A stretch of 64,000 bases of DNA from Sulfuricella denitrificans skB26 (GTDB lineage Bacteria; Pseudomonadota; Gammaproteobacteria; Burkholderiales; Sulfuricellaceae), in the NCBI RefSeq assembly GCF_000297055.2, contig NC_022357.1, positions 1,054,001 through 1,118,000 of the forward strand, read 5' to 3'. Below, piece after piece: positions 25,380 through 34,190 of the stretch. Position 1 is the first letter of the stretch; every line of letters begins with the position of its first letter. The notes beneath the pieces are model-generated. The model had not been told where the DNA came from. It saw nothing but the letters and a program-made list of their open reading frames with translations, and ran no database searches. Both the position numbers and the translations under genes were made by a program.

Positions 25380-25754
25380 ATGGAACTAGGATGGGTGAGC
25401 AGTAGAACGCTGGAGATGGCTGCGATAAAAGCCGCCAATCGTTCAGGGGTCTACTTGATTGGAAAGGTGTATAAAATTGGGCAGGTGCCCGTTTTATATG
25501 ATTGGGTCTATGTTGGAAGAAGTGATCGACTTGGTCGAAGGTTGCGTGAGCATCAGCTTATCCGAGAAGAGAATCCTGGTTTAAAAGAGTGGCTGAGGAA
25601 AAATCAAGGCGGCATTGAAGTATGGTTTGCAGCAACAGCCAGTACAGAATCCATTGGGCTGGAAAAAAGGCTTATTAAAGAACTTTTGCCGGAATTTAAT
25701 CGTATTGAATACAAACAAGGAGTTAATCATGAATATATCGTCAGCTTCGCTTGA
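25380..25754 (+). CDS. GIY-YIG nuclease domain protein
   Basis: This 124-residue protein starts at an ATG with GGAGGGG upstream. It is a stand-alone GIY-YIG fold: GVY at 23-25, YVG at 44-46, the catalytic-arginine region GRSDRLGRRLREH (46-58), the metal-binding Glu in SIGLEKRLIKELLPEFN (E95) and terminal Asn N107. All key positions of the family are present, so nuclease activity is plausible. It overlaps the following DGQHR gene by 26 bases. The AT-rich codon use differs from the flanking core genes. It is the first gene of the operon and could be the effector nuclease. Confidence 0.88.
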   Translation: MELGWVSSRTLEMAAIKAANRSGVYLIGKVYKIGQVPVLYDWVYVGRSDRLGRRLREHQLIREENPGLKEWLRKNQGGIEVWFAATASTESIGLEKRLIKELLPEFNRIEYKQGVNHEYIVSFA

Positions 25755-27315
25755 TCAGATAACAACTGATATTTTGCAAAGAGAGTCCCAAGAGAAACAC
25801 GCGTTGTCATTGTTGTTGGACCGTTATACCGCCTCGAAAGATAAGATTTTTGTACAGAAAACCGAGATGGGGGGGACGGAGTCTTATATTGGTGCCGTGA
25901 CTTTGGAATGGCTTGCAGAACGGGTGCGCTTTGCATCTCAGCTGCCCTTGTTTAGGGAGAAAATTGATCCGGTAACTAAAAGTATTGAAATCGATAAAGA
26001 TACAATCAATGAGATTCTTCAACGTCCATTGGATTACAGCAGGCAAGCTGTGCTGGCTCAGTATTTGGCTGCACGCCCTAAGCATAAATTTCCTCCTTTG
26101 CTTGTGGTTGTCTCGCAAGAATGGGTAGATAACCAAGATGCTGATGAGTGGAATTCTGATGGACATGCAATTAAGTCAACATCAGATTTTTCTGCTTTGG
26201 ATTCGATGGGTAAGTACGGGTTGTTGGATGTATCGGAAGGCATCCAGATTTTTGCGCTTGATGGGCAACATAGATTGCTGGGCGTGCAGGGATTAATGGA
26301 GTTAATTAAAACAGGCCGTTTGTCGGTGCGAAAAAGAAATGGTGATGATGTAAAAAACCAAGTGATTACATCGGAACTGCTTGAGGAGCGATATGGAGTA
26401 ACTCAATCTAAGCTTCAGCAGCTAGGAAAGGAAATAATTGGGATTGAGTTTATTTCCGCTGTCGTTCCGGGAGAAAGCCGTGCTGAAGCGAAACGAAGGA
26501 TTCGCACGATTTTTGTTCATGTAAATCGAATGGCTGCTCCATTAACCGCTGGTCAAATTCATCAGCTGGATGAGGATAATGGTTTTGCATTAGTGGCTAA
26601 GCGTGTTACGACAAGCCACCCCTTCCTCAGTGCGATTGGAGAGGGGAGGGTAAATTGGGAGAACAATACCATTTCCTCTCGATCGACCAGCTTTACTACG
26701 TTGCAAGCGCTGACGGAGATGGCTAAAGGTGTCCTTGAGCCGATTTATCCAACTTGGTCGCCTTCGGAAAAAGGGTTGATTCAGTTGCGGCCAGAGGATC
26801 CTGAATTGGAGGATGGTGTTAAGAGATTTACGGAGTTTATGGACTACTTGGTGGAATTGCCCAGTATTAAACGAGCTGCTCAAGGCACCCCATCTCCGCA
26901 ACTTAGGAATTTTTCTGCTGAAGGCGGTGAGGGGATTTTGCTCTATAGGCCTGTTGGGCAAACGGCACTTGCCAGCGCCGTTGGCTTACTTATGAATGAA
27001 GGGGTCTCAATTAAACAGATATTCGAAAAATTATCGGCCTACGATGAAAAAGGAGGGTTTTCTAAAATTGATCATTTCTCATCTCTTTGGTACGGCGTTT
27101 TGTTTGATCCGAATAAACAGAGAATGCTAGTTTCTGGCGAGAATTTGGCTAAACACCTTTTGGTTTATTTATTAAAGGGTGGGCTTCCTGATGAGAGGGA
27201 GCGTGAAGATTTACGGATGAGTTTTGCAGAAGCTAGAGAGATTGATGGACAGTTTCGTAAATTTGACGGTGAGTGGGGGGGCAACAAAGATATTCAGTTA
27301 CCCAATCCTCTTTAA
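25729..27315 (+). CDS. DGQHR-domain protein (DndB-like)
   Basis: The start is the ATG at 25729 (MNISSASLDQ) with AAGGAG upstream. The 528-residue protein has the DGQHR motif at 178-182 (IFALDGQHRLLGVQGL) and a second family motif IFVHVNRMAAPLTAGQ near 270 that parallels FADLNKYAVRPSYS of the dndB product downstream. It is longer than the 362-residue DndB, with an N-terminal helical part and a C-terminal extension. DGQHR proteins are known from DNA phosphorothioation (DndB, regulator) and related islands; the biochemical activity is not established. It is translationally coupled to the nuclease before it and lies six bases from the RelA/SpoT-like gene. Confidence 0.88.
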   Translation: MNISSASLDQITTDILQRESQEKHALSLLLDRYTASKDKIFVQKTEMGGTESYIGAVTLEWLAERVRFASQLPLFREKIDPVTKSIEIDKDTINEILQRPLDYSRQAVLAQYLAARPKHKFPPLLVVVSQEWVDNQDADEWNSDGHAIKSTSDFSALDSMGKYGLLDVSEGIQIFALDGQHRLLGVQGLMELIKTGRLSVRKRNGDDVKNQVITSELLEERYGVTQSKLQQLGKEIIGIEFISAVVPGESRAEAKRRIRTIFVHVNRMAAPLTAGQIHQLDEDNGFALVAKRVTTSHPFLSAIGEGRVNWENNTISSRSTSFTTLQALTEMAKGVLEPIYPTWSPSEKGLIQLRPEDPELEDGVKRFTEFMDYLVELPSIKRAAQGTPSPQLRNFSAEGGEGILLYRPVGQTALASAVGLLMNEGVSIKQIFEKLSAYDEKGGFSKIDHFSSLWYGVLFDPNKQRMLVSGENLAKHLLVYLLKGGLPDEREREDLRMSFAEAREIDGQFRKFDGEWGGNKDIQLPNPL

Positions 27316-27320
27316 TTAAA

Positions 27321-28235
27321 ATGATTGAAGTTACTAGTAGAAAGTTTATTGATAACGCGGGTGTCAGGTTCCGAGACCGGAAGGAACTGCCATCGGATCG
27401 TGAGACGATTCAGGCATACCGTTGGCTTCGGTCGGGGAATCTTCCCGTGTTATTCAATAGCATTTCAGGATTGATTCTAAATCGGCAAGCGCTTCTTAGC
27501 GGAAGGTTGAAGCGTACTGATACGATAATTCGAAAGCTGCGACGTGAAAAAACAATGAAGCTCTCATCAATGGACGATATTGTGGGCTTTAGAATAATTG
27601 TTTCGACACGTGCTGAGCAAAAGAAAGTTGTAGATTGTTTGTCTAATGGACTCTCGGTTAAGGCTATTAAAGATTATGTGGATTCCCCTCCTGCCTCTGG
27701 ATATAGGGGAATCCACATTATTGGTGCGGCTGAAACGTTTTTGTCTGGAAATAGAGAGCCGACAAGGTTTACCTATGAGATTCAAGTGAGAACGTTTTTT
27801 CAGCACATTTGGTCTACTACTTCAGAAAGTTTTGGGGAACAAGTTAAAGAAGGTGGGGGGTCGCTAGAACAACGAGAATATCTGGATTCTTTTTCAAAAA
27901 AAGTGGTGTTGTTTGAAGAAAATAATCCAGATTTTGTTCAAGATGAAGGGTTGGTCCCGGATGGGAAAATTAATTATTTCGTCGTTAATTTTGATAAGTC
28001 AAAAGGCGTGCTAATAAAAACACAAATGTTTTATGATGCGATAGTCAAAGCCCTTGAATATTACCAATACTTAGAGAACTTGCTTTCTAAAAATCTGAAT
28101 AACGAAGTTACTTTGCTCGCGGTGCCTCATGGGGAAGAGAGACTAAGGATTACGCATTTGCGTTACTTCAGACCTTATGGGCGCCCAGAAATACCGATCG
28201 AAATTAGGCCTGAGACCGCAATACCAGGTAGCTAA
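27321..28235 (+). CDS. RelA/SpoT nucleotidyltransferase-domain protein
   Basis: From the ATG at 27321 the protein is 304 residues. It has the (p)ppGpp-synthetase core without an HD hydrolase: basic KRTDTIIRKLRRE (64-76), SSMDDIVGFRIIV (82-94), DYVDSPPASGYRGIHII (118-134) and EIQVRTFFQHIWSTTSE (153-169). Compared with the canonical core these segments supply the ATP-binding, metal and GTP/GDP-contact positions. The C-terminal 100 residues are not a known ACT/TGS module. Small alarmone synthetases of this kind are used both in stress responses and as toxSAS toxins. Here it closes the operon after a nuclease and a DGQHR protein. The chromosome encodes a separate full RelA at 56925. Confidence 0.88.
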   Translation: MIEVTSRKFIDNAGVRFRDRKELPSDRETIQAYRWLRSGNLPVLFNSISGLILNRQALLSGRLKRTDTIIRKLRREKTMKLSSMDDIVGFRIIVSTRAEQKKVVDCLSNGLSVKAIKDYVDSPPASGYRGIHIIGAAETFLSGNREPTRFTYEIQVRTFFQHIWSTTSESFGEQVKEGGGSLEQREYLDSFSKKVVLFEENNPDFVQDEGLVPDGKINYFVVNFDKSKGVLIKTQMFYDAIVKALEYYQYLENLLSKNLNNEVTLLAVPHGEERLRITHLRYFRPYGRPEIPIEIRPETAIPGS

Positions 28236-28295
28236 CGGCCGTTTTCTGGTTTTTAGTCATCTCTTCGATGTTTATAGATTGGGAAAGAAATTCAA

Positions 28296-28550
28296 ATGCC
28301 AGAACGAAAAAACAAACCATATAAAGAAGGTGAGTTGGAGGTGATTCTCAGCCTTGCACCGACATCGGCCAATATTGGATGGCTGGCTAAGCTGCTTGAT
28401 CGCTCTGAAGAGGCGATTCAGATCGTCTATAAGATTGCTTTTGAGCATGGTCCATTCGGACTGAATGCTGACGCTCAGGAGCGTAAAGTCTTCGAGGCTA
28501 AGGAGCGAGTCGGAATAAGGATAGGCAGGAGAACGCCGCGGAATGGCTAG
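28296..28550 (+). CDS. Small helical, possibly DNA-binding protein upstream of dnd
   Basis: This 84-residue protein starts at an ATG with GGGAAAG upstream. It reads like a SANT/Myb-type three-helix unit (YKEGELEVILSLAPTSANIG, then WLAKLLDRSEEAIQIVYKIA), ending in a basic tail (GRRTPRNG). It could bind DNA and regulate either flanking operon. It stands 60 bases after the RelA-like gene and 131 bases before dndB. The family is not recognised with certainty. Confidence 0.65.
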   Translation: MPERKNKPYKEGELEVILSLAPTSANIGWLAKLLDRSEEAIQIVYKIAFEHGPFGLNADAQERKVFEAKERVGIRIGRRTPRNG

Positions 28551-28604
28551 GCCCGGGATTTGAGCCATAATCTGGTTTATTTGAAGCACGGGTGAGTGCG
28601 CGAT

Positions 28605-28646
28605 TTGGAAGTTATTCTTGAATACATTTTTGACTTCCAATAAAAT
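28605..28646 (+). promoter_or_regulatory. dnd operon promoter with overlapping operator
   Basis: TTGAAT (28618-28623), a 17-bp spacer and TAAAAT (28641-28646) form a good promoter. TTGGAAGT (28605-28612) and ACTTCCAA (28633-28640) form an inverted repeat overlapping the -35 and abutting the -10, as a repressor site would. DndB is a reported regulator of dnd operons and is a candidate, as is the small protein at 28296. Confidence 0.65.
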
Positions 28647-28681
28647 GCTCTCTTAGATTGACTTACTAAGGGACCCATCCA

Positions 28682-29770
28682 ATGGGCGACACTGGCTACT
28701 CCCATTCTTTCCCCGCGATCCGCGGACTCCAGGCCGGTCGTGTCTTCTATATAGCCATGTGCCCGATGAAAATCATCCCAAAAATTTTCATCTTCGATGA
28801 AGAAGAAGTTCCTCCAGAACTTCGTGCCCAGCGAGCTCTAAATCGCGCCAGAATTCCAGAGATTGCGTCTTATCTGATCGACAACCCCGACAGCTATATC
28901 CTCTCGGCCCTCACCGCCTCCGTCGACGCCAGCATCCAATTCAAGCCATACGCTGAATCGGGCCCCGCAAGTAATATGGGGGTCCTAAGCATCCCTATGG
29001 ACGCGACCATTCTTATCAACGATGGCCAGCATCGCCGGGCAGCAATTGAAGAGGCAATACGAGAAAATCCTTCGATCGGGCAGGACAATATCCCCGTCTT
29101 ATTCTTCATCGATAATGGACTGGTCCGTAGTCAGCAAATGTTCGCTGACCTCAACAAATACGCGGTCCGCCCCAGCTATTCCCTAAGCACGCTGTACGAC
29201 CACCGCGATCCCGGATCTGATCTGGCCCGGTATCTAGCAAACTACTGCATCGCTTTCAAAGGTATTACCGAGATGGAAAAATCCACCATCTCAAACCGCT
29301 CCTCCAAGCTTTTCACCTTGAGCGGTATCAAGCACGCCAGCCGTGCTTTGCTGCGCAAGGGCAACAGAGAAAAAATCTCCGAGCAAGAAAAGCATGTCGC
29401 TCAGGAATACTGGGACGCCGTAGCGGAACACATCCCGGATTGGACCAGAGCCCGAGAAAGAGCTGTGGTCACCTCTGACCTCCGGCAGAATTTTGTACAC
29501 GCCCATGGCGTAGCCCTCCACGCCCTTGGCATCGTAGGTGCTGACCTCTTGGCTTCTGATCCTAAGAGCTGGAAAAAGACTCTGCAAAAGCTTTCAAAAA
29601 TTGACTGGTCACGCTCGAACATCCAAGCGTGGGAAGGAAGAGCAATGGTCCATGGCCGCATCAGCAAGGCCAGTACTAACGTCCTTCTCACCGCCAATCT
29701 CATCAAGAAACACCTCGGTCTCAAGCTCAAGCCTGAAGAAGCCGAACTAGAAAAAGGCCTCTCAAAATGA
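28682..29770 (+). CDS. dndB: DNA phosphorothioation protein DndB
   Basis: This 362-residue protein has the DGQHR motif at 114-118 (INDGQHRRAAIEEA), followed by the DndB segments QQMFADLNKYAVRPSYSLS and TISNRSSKLFTLS. AAGGGA lies upstream of the ATG. DndB is a regulatory component that limits or controls modification and is not part of the core sulfur-transfer complex. Its last four bases overlap dndC. Codon use is C-rich and unlike the AT-rich operon just upstream, so this cluster probably has a different source. Confidence 0.93.
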   Translation: MGDTGYSHSFPAIRGLQAGRVFYIAMCPMKIIPKIFIFDEEEVPPELRAQRALNRARIPEIASYLIDNPDSYILSALTASVDASIQFKPYAESGPASNMGVLSIPMDATILINDGQHRRAAIEEAIRENPSIGQDNIPVLFFIDNGLVRSQQMFADLNKYAVRPSYSLSTLYDHRDPGSDLARYLANYCIAFKGITEMEKSTISNRSSKLFTLSGIKHASRALLRKGNREKISEQEKHVAQEYWDAVAEHIPDWTRARERAVVTSDLRQNFVHAHGVALHALGIVGADLLASDPKSWKKTLQKLSKIDWSRSNIQAWEGRAMVHGRISKASTNVLLTANLIKKHLGLKLKPEEAELEKGLSK

Positions 29771-31305
29771 ATGGCCAAGCCAAAGTCATCCCGATCTCAA
29801 AATCAGTAAAAGAACAAACGATCGCCGGCCGCCCGATCGCTGACCTCCTGCAAGAAATCCAAACCATCTACAAAGCGGACACTCGCCCCTGGGTCGTCGG
29901 CTATAGCGGTGGAAAAGACTCGTCCGCAATTCTGCAACTGGTCTACCTCGCTCTGCAAGGGCTTTCCCCAGAAGAGCGGACCAAAGACGTCTATGTGGTT
30001 TCCTCTGACACGCTGGTTGAAACCCCAGTCGTGGTCGGCATCATCACCAGCACGCTGAGCAAGATCAACAACGCCGCGAAGCAGAAAGGCCTGCCCATAT
30101 ATGGTGAGCAAGTGTACCCAGCCATGGACGAAACTTTCTGGGTAAACCTCATTGGCAAAGGCTACCCAGCCCCCACCCGCCAGTTCCGCTGGTGCACCGA
30201 GCGCATGAAAATCAATCCTGTTAGTCAGTTTATCCTCGGCAAGGTGGCAAAATTCGGCGAAGTCGTCGTTGTCTTGGGCTCCCGCTTGGCAGAAAGCAAC
30301 TCCCGCGCCCAAGTCATGCGCAAGCACAAGATTGAAGGACGGCGTTTATCAAAACACAGCAGCCTACCCAGCGCGTACGTCTACACGCCTATTGAAGACT
30401 GGTCTGCTGACGACGTCTGGGAATTTCTGCTTACCGGCAAAGCCCCATGGGGAGGCGACCACCAAGCGCTGTTCGAACTCTATAAAGACTCTAATGCTGG
30501 CGAATGCCCGCTTGTGATCGACACCAGCACCCCCTCATGCGGCAACTCCCGCTTTGGCTGCTGGGTCTGTACCGTCGTCACCAAAGACAAAGCCATGGAT
30601 GGTCTGATCGAAAGCGGTCATGACTGGCTTAAGCCGCTTCAGCGTTTCCGTAATAAGATCTACGACACCACGCTTCCGGAAAACAAAAATACATTCCGAA
30701 ATTTCAAGCGTCGCACTGGGAAAATTACCAGTACCCCAACTAGGGTCGAGGGTGTCGCAGAAGACATTAAGCACATACCCGGCCCCTACTGGCTATCCTT
30801 CCGCAAAGAACTGTTGAAGGATCTCCTCGAAGCTCAAAAACTTGTTCAGCAAACGGATCCGGATATCCAGCTCATCACCAAGGAAGAACTCGAAGAAATT
30901 CGCAAGAAATGGGTCCAGGACCCCAATGAACCAGACTGGGAAGACAGCCTGCCGAGCATCTATCGGGAGATCATCGGCAAGGATCTCGACTGGGCAACCA
31001 GCGATGCCGGCGCCTTCACCAAGCTCGACGCCGATCTACTCGCCGAACTGGAAGACAAACACAAAGTGCCGGCAGCGCTGATAATGAAGCTCATCGAGCT
31101 TGAACTCTCCATGGATGGTCTCAGCAAACGCTCAGCCATCTTTGATCGCATCGGAACCATCCTCAAGCAGGATTGGGGCACCTTCGAAGAGATCATGGCC
31201 AAGCACCGTGTTTGTACCAAGACCATGAGCCATCTCGACAATGAAGAAGAGCAGCTCAAGAAGCAATATGAAGAATTTGAGAGCCTAAAATTCCATGCTG
31301 ATTAA
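29767..31305 (+). CDS. dndC: DNA phosphorothioation sulfurtransferase DndC
   Basis: This 512-residue protein of the PAPS-reductase/ATP-pyrophosphatase fold has the PP-loop YSGGKDSSA at 46-54. Downstream lie the iron-sulfur cysteine set WCTERMK, ECPLV and CGNSRFGCWVC. DndC activates the DNA backbone and receives sulfur from a cysteine desulfurase to replace a non-bridging phosphate oxygen. All signature motifs are present. It overlaps dndB and dndD, forming a tight operon. No dndA desulfurase is in the window, so a chromosomal IscS-type enzyme would have to supply sulfur. Confidence 0.95.
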   Translation: MNGQAKVIPISKSVKEQTIAGRPIADLLQEIQTIYKADTRPWVVGYSGGKDSSAILQLVYLALQGLSPEERTKDVYVVSSDTLVETPVVVGIITSTLSKINNAAKQKGLPIYGEQVYPAMDETFWVNLIGKGYPAPTRQFRWCTERMKINPVSQFILGKVAKFGEVVVVLGSRLAESNSRAQVMRKHKIEGRRLSKHSSLPSAYVYTPIEDWSADDVWEFLLTGKAPWGGDHQALFELYKDSNAGECPLVIDTSTPSCGNSRFGCWVCTVVTKDKAMDGLIESGHDWLKPLQRFRNKIYDTTLPENKNTFRNFKRRTGKITSTPTRVEGVAEDIKHIPGPYWLSFRKELLKDLLEAQKLVQQTDPDIQLITKEELEEIRKKWVQDPNEPDWEDSLPSIYREIIGKDLDWATSDAGAFTKLDADLLAELEDKHKVPAALIMKLIELELSMDGLSKRSAIFDRIGTILKQDWGTFEEIMAKHRVCTKTMSHLDNEEEQLKKQYEEFESLKFHAD

Positions 31306-33325
31306 AAAACTCACCCTCTGTGACTTTGGCCTCTTCCAGGGGCAACACGAAATCGATCTCGCACCGCGGCAAAAATACGGTGCCACGCGGCCCATCGTCC
31401 TGTTCGGAGGTCTCAACGGTGCCGGCAAGACAACCATTCTCACAGCTATCCGCCTTGCCATCTATGGCCGTCAAGCAATCGGCTATGGCACAACCCAAAA
31501 GGCCTATGAGGAATACCTTAACTCCAAGATCCACCGGGTCCGCAATGCGCTGGTCGAACCGAGTGGTGCTCATGTCATCCTAGAGTTCATCTACTACAAA
31601 CTCGGCACCCCGATCAAATATGAAGTGCGCCGCTCCTGGGTAATCTCAGGCAAACAAATCAAAGAAACGCTTACCATCTTCCAGGACGGAAAAGTCATTT
31701 CTGATTTCACCTCTGAGCAATGCCAAGCATTCCTCAATGAACTCATTCCCTTGGGCGTATCCGACCTCTTCTTCTTCGACGGTGAGAAAATCGCCAGCCT
31801 GGCTGAGGATGGTGGTGACGTTGCACTACGTGACGCCATCCGCAAGCTTCTGGGTCTGGATATCATCGAACGCCTCAAAAGCGACCTTCACCTCTACGTT
31901 CGCCGGCAAACCAACAATGCCCTGCCAGAAGACAGCAAGGCGCAACTCGAACAACTGGATACCGAGTACAAACAAGCGAAGGAACGCATCCAGGAAGCAG
32001 AAAGAAAAGCTGCCCAGGAAATCCGCCACAAAATCGCCGAGTCCGAGGCGCAACTCTATAAACTCGAAGAAAGTCTCGCTTCAAAAGGAGGTGCCTGGGC
32101 AGTCTCACGCGGAACGCTCAAGAATCGCCGTGAACAGCTCATTACAAAAAAGAAAGCTCTGGAGGCCGAGGTCCGGGATGCGCTCAACGAACTCTACCCC
32201 CTGAGCCTCGCTTCGAAACTCCTCAGCCAGCTCAACAGCCAGATCAATCTTGAACGTCAATTCAAGGAATGGGACGTGATCGCCACAGCGATCACACAAC
32301 GTATTGAAACCCTGAAAACCACCGTCAAGAAATACGTTCCCGAGGTTTCAAACACTCAGGCAATCCAGGAAATTAACCACCTATTCCAGGATCTCACCGT
32401 CCGGCCTGACGACCTGAAAAACGTAAAACTAGTCCACGACCTGTCCAGCAAAGACTACGGTCAGCTTGAAGCCTGGATCCACGGGGCCCTCACCACTGCG
32501 GTCGCAGAAATGAAGGCCCGCAAAACAAAACTTCACCAGGTAGATGAAGAACTGGCCAATATCAGCGTTCAGATCGACCGTGCTCCAGACGAAAGCGCGC
32601 TCAAGGCCGACCTGGATGCCATCAAGAAAAAAAACACTGAAATCGTTACGCTCAAGGTCGAGCACAATCACGTGCTAGAACAGGGCCGTAGGGAAACCTG
32701 GAAAGCAATCGAACTGGTCCGCAAGATGCGGAAACTGGAAGAAGCGCTGGAGCAAGGCAGCGACGAAAACGTCGGGGTCCTTCTAGCTAAGAACAGTCGT
32801 GAAGTCCTCGCAGACTTCAGCAGCGAAATGACTAAACGCAAGATCGAAAAGCTCGAGCAAGAATTCGCCGCCACCTTTTCGCGTCTGGCCCGCAAAGACG
32901 ACGCCATCGTCAGCGCCAAGATTGACCCGGCAAACTTCGAAGTCCACCTCAGCAACAAGAAGGGCCAGAGTATCCCAAAAAATGACCTCTCAGCCGGTGA
33001 AAAACAAATCTACGCCATTGCCATGCTGGAAGCCCTCGCTCATACGTCTGGCCGAAAGCTCCCCATCATCATCGACACACCTCTGGGAAGACTAGACAGC
33101 CACCATCGCGGCAAACTCGTAGATAACTACTTCCCTAGGGCTAGCCATCAGGTCATCATCCTATCTACCGATACCGAGGTAGACGCCAAGTTCTACCAGG
33201 GCTTGAGCTCCCATATTTCCCACTCATATCACATCCGCTACGATGCGATTGAAGGCTGCTCCAGCCTTGAAGAAGGTTACTTCTGGAAGTCACTAGATAA
33301 CGAGGAGGGCGCCCATGTTGCCTAA
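31295..33325 (+). CDS. dndD: DNA phosphorothioation ATPase DndD
   Basis: This 676-residue SMC/Rad50-like ATPase begins MLIKKLTLCDFGLFQGQ with Walker A GGLNGAGKTT (38-47). A coiled coil covers about 215-510. The C-terminal lobe has the signature LSAGEKQIYAIAMLEAL and Walker B PIIIDTPLGRLD. DndD is thought to provide DNA-structure-dependent ATPase activity for the DndCDE complex. It overlaps dndC by 11 bases and dndE by 11 bases. Confidence 0.95.
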   Translation: MLIKKLTLCDFGLFQGQHEIDLAPRQKYGATRPIVLFGGLNGAGKTTILTAIRLAIYGRQAIGYGTTQKAYEEYLNSKIHRVRNALVEPSGAHVILEFIYYKLGTPIKYEVRRSWVISGKQIKETLTIFQDGKVISDFTSEQCQAFLNELIPLGVSDLFFFDGEKIASLAEDGGDVALRDAIRKLLGLDIIERLKSDLHLYVRRQTNNALPEDSKAQLEQLDTEYKQAKERIQEAERKAAQEIRHKIAESEAQLYKLEESLASKGGAWAVSRGTLKNRREQLITKKKALEAEVRDALNELYPLSLASKLLSQLNSQINLERQFKEWDVIATAITQRIETLKTTVKKYVPEVSNTQAIQEINHLFQDLTVRPDDLKNVKLVHDLSSKDYGQLEAWIHGALTTAVAEMKARKTKLHQVDEELANISVQIDRAPDESALKADLDAIKKKNTEIVTLKVEHNHVLEQGRRETWKAIELVRKMRKLEEALEQGSDENVGVLLAKNSREVLADFSSEMTKRKIEKLEQEFAATFSRLARKDDAIVSAKIDPANFEVHLSNKKGQSIPKNDLSAGEKQIYAIAMLEALAHTSGRKLPIIIDTPLGRLDSHHRGKLVDNYFPRASHQVIILSTDTEVDAKFYQGLSSHISHSYHIRYDAIEGCSSLEEGYFWKSLDNEEGAHVA

Positions 33326-33650
33326 CCGCCTACACATTAGCAAACACGCCACAGACACGCTAAAGCAGATCAAAGGTCGAACCGGCGTCACTCCCAACAT
33401 CCTCTGCCGGATGGCCCTCACCCTCTCACTCGAAGAAGGCCACGAACCCAACCCTGATACCGTCGATCTTACCGGTCAAGAGTTCAATCTTGCCACCCTC
33501 CTCGGTGATGCCGCCCTGGTCTACGAAAGCCTCCTAAAACAAGCCCACGGCGACCTCACCCCCAAGCAAGCCCAACAAATGCTAGCAGGGCACATTGATA
33601 ACGGCGTGGGAAAAATTAAGCACGCTAAGAATGTAGGCGATCTCATCTAA
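33315..33650 (+). CDS. dndE: DNA phosphorothioation protein DndE
   Basis: This 111-residue protein shows the DndE pattern: RLHISKHATDTLKQIKGRTGVTPN-like N-terminus (residues 5-28) and ILCRMALTLSLEEG helix, related to ribbon-helix-helix folds, then NLATLLGDAALVYESLL. DndE binds nicked DNA and completes the DndCDE modification complex. It overlaps dndD and is followed after two bases by a HIT-family gene. Confidence 0.92.
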   Translation: MLPNRLHISKHATDTLKQIKGRTGVTPNILCRMALTLSLEEGHEPNPDTVDLTGQEFNLATLLGDAALVYESLLKQAHGDLTPKQAQQMLAGHIDNGVGKIKHAKNVGDLI

Positions 33651-33652
33651 CC

Positions 33653-34015
33653 ATGGGCTGTCCCTTCTGCAAACCAGAAGAAGTCGTCCTCAGTAGTGAA
33701 CTCGCCTACGTAAAAGTGGACAAATTCCCCGTTTCTCCTGGCCATCTCCTCATCGTTCCAAAACGACATGAGGCCAACTACTTTGACCTTAGCCAAGAAG
33801 AACAACACGCCATCATCAGTCTTATTGGTGAAGCCAAAACTTACCTAGAACACCTCCGAAAACCGGATGGCTACAACATCGGCATCAACATAGGCACTCC
33901 GGCAGGCCAAACTGTCATGCACGCCCACTGCCATCTCATACCACGCTACTTCGGCGACCTTGAAGATCCACGTGGTGGAGTGCGAGGTGTTATACTGGAT
34001 AAACGAATCTATTGA
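33653..34015 (+). CDS. HIT-family nucleotide hydrolase
   Basis: This 120-residue protein has an N-terminal CPFC zinc-type pair (residues 3-6) and the histidine triad HAHCHLIPR (H89, H91, H93). HIT proteins hydrolyse nucleotide phosphoramidates or dinucleotides such as Ap4A. It is the last complete gene of the dnd operon, two bases after dndE. HIT genes occur in several modification and defence clusters, but a role in phosphorothioation is not established. Confidence 0.9.
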   Translation: MGCPFCKPEEVVLSSELAYVKVDKFPVSPGHLLIVPKRHEANYFDLSQEEQHAIISLIGEAKTYLEHLRKPDGYNIGINIGTPAGQTVMHAHCHLIPRYFGDLEDPRGGVRGVILDKRIY

Positions 34016-34027
34016 ACTGGAGGAACG

Positions 34028-34177
34028 ATGTATACCGTTATTACAGAAAACGACGTCTCATCCTGGGAAGATCAAACTGGCATCGCCTACCATTTCCCAA
34101 AACGGTATGCGAAATTCCTCCAGCCGGGAGCCAAGGTTGTTAATCAGCGTGCAAAACTGACCAGGAAACCGGGGTAA
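34028..34177 (+). pseudogene. 5' fragment of an EVE/HNH-like gene truncated by IS21
   Basis: With GGAGG six bases upstream, an ATG at 34028 opens MYTVITENDVSSWEDQTG, then IAYHFPKRYAKFLQPGAKVV. After codon 37 the frame enters the IS terminal repeat and stops at 34177. The YHFPKRY...LxPG(A/T)xVV pattern resembles, from memory, N-terminal EVE/PUA-like modules of modification-dependent HNH endonucleases. Being next to dndBCDE, it may have been the cognate restriction or reader component. The 3' part is not found to the right of the IS. Confidence 0.6.
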
Positions 34178-34190
34178 ACAGCGTCCAAAT

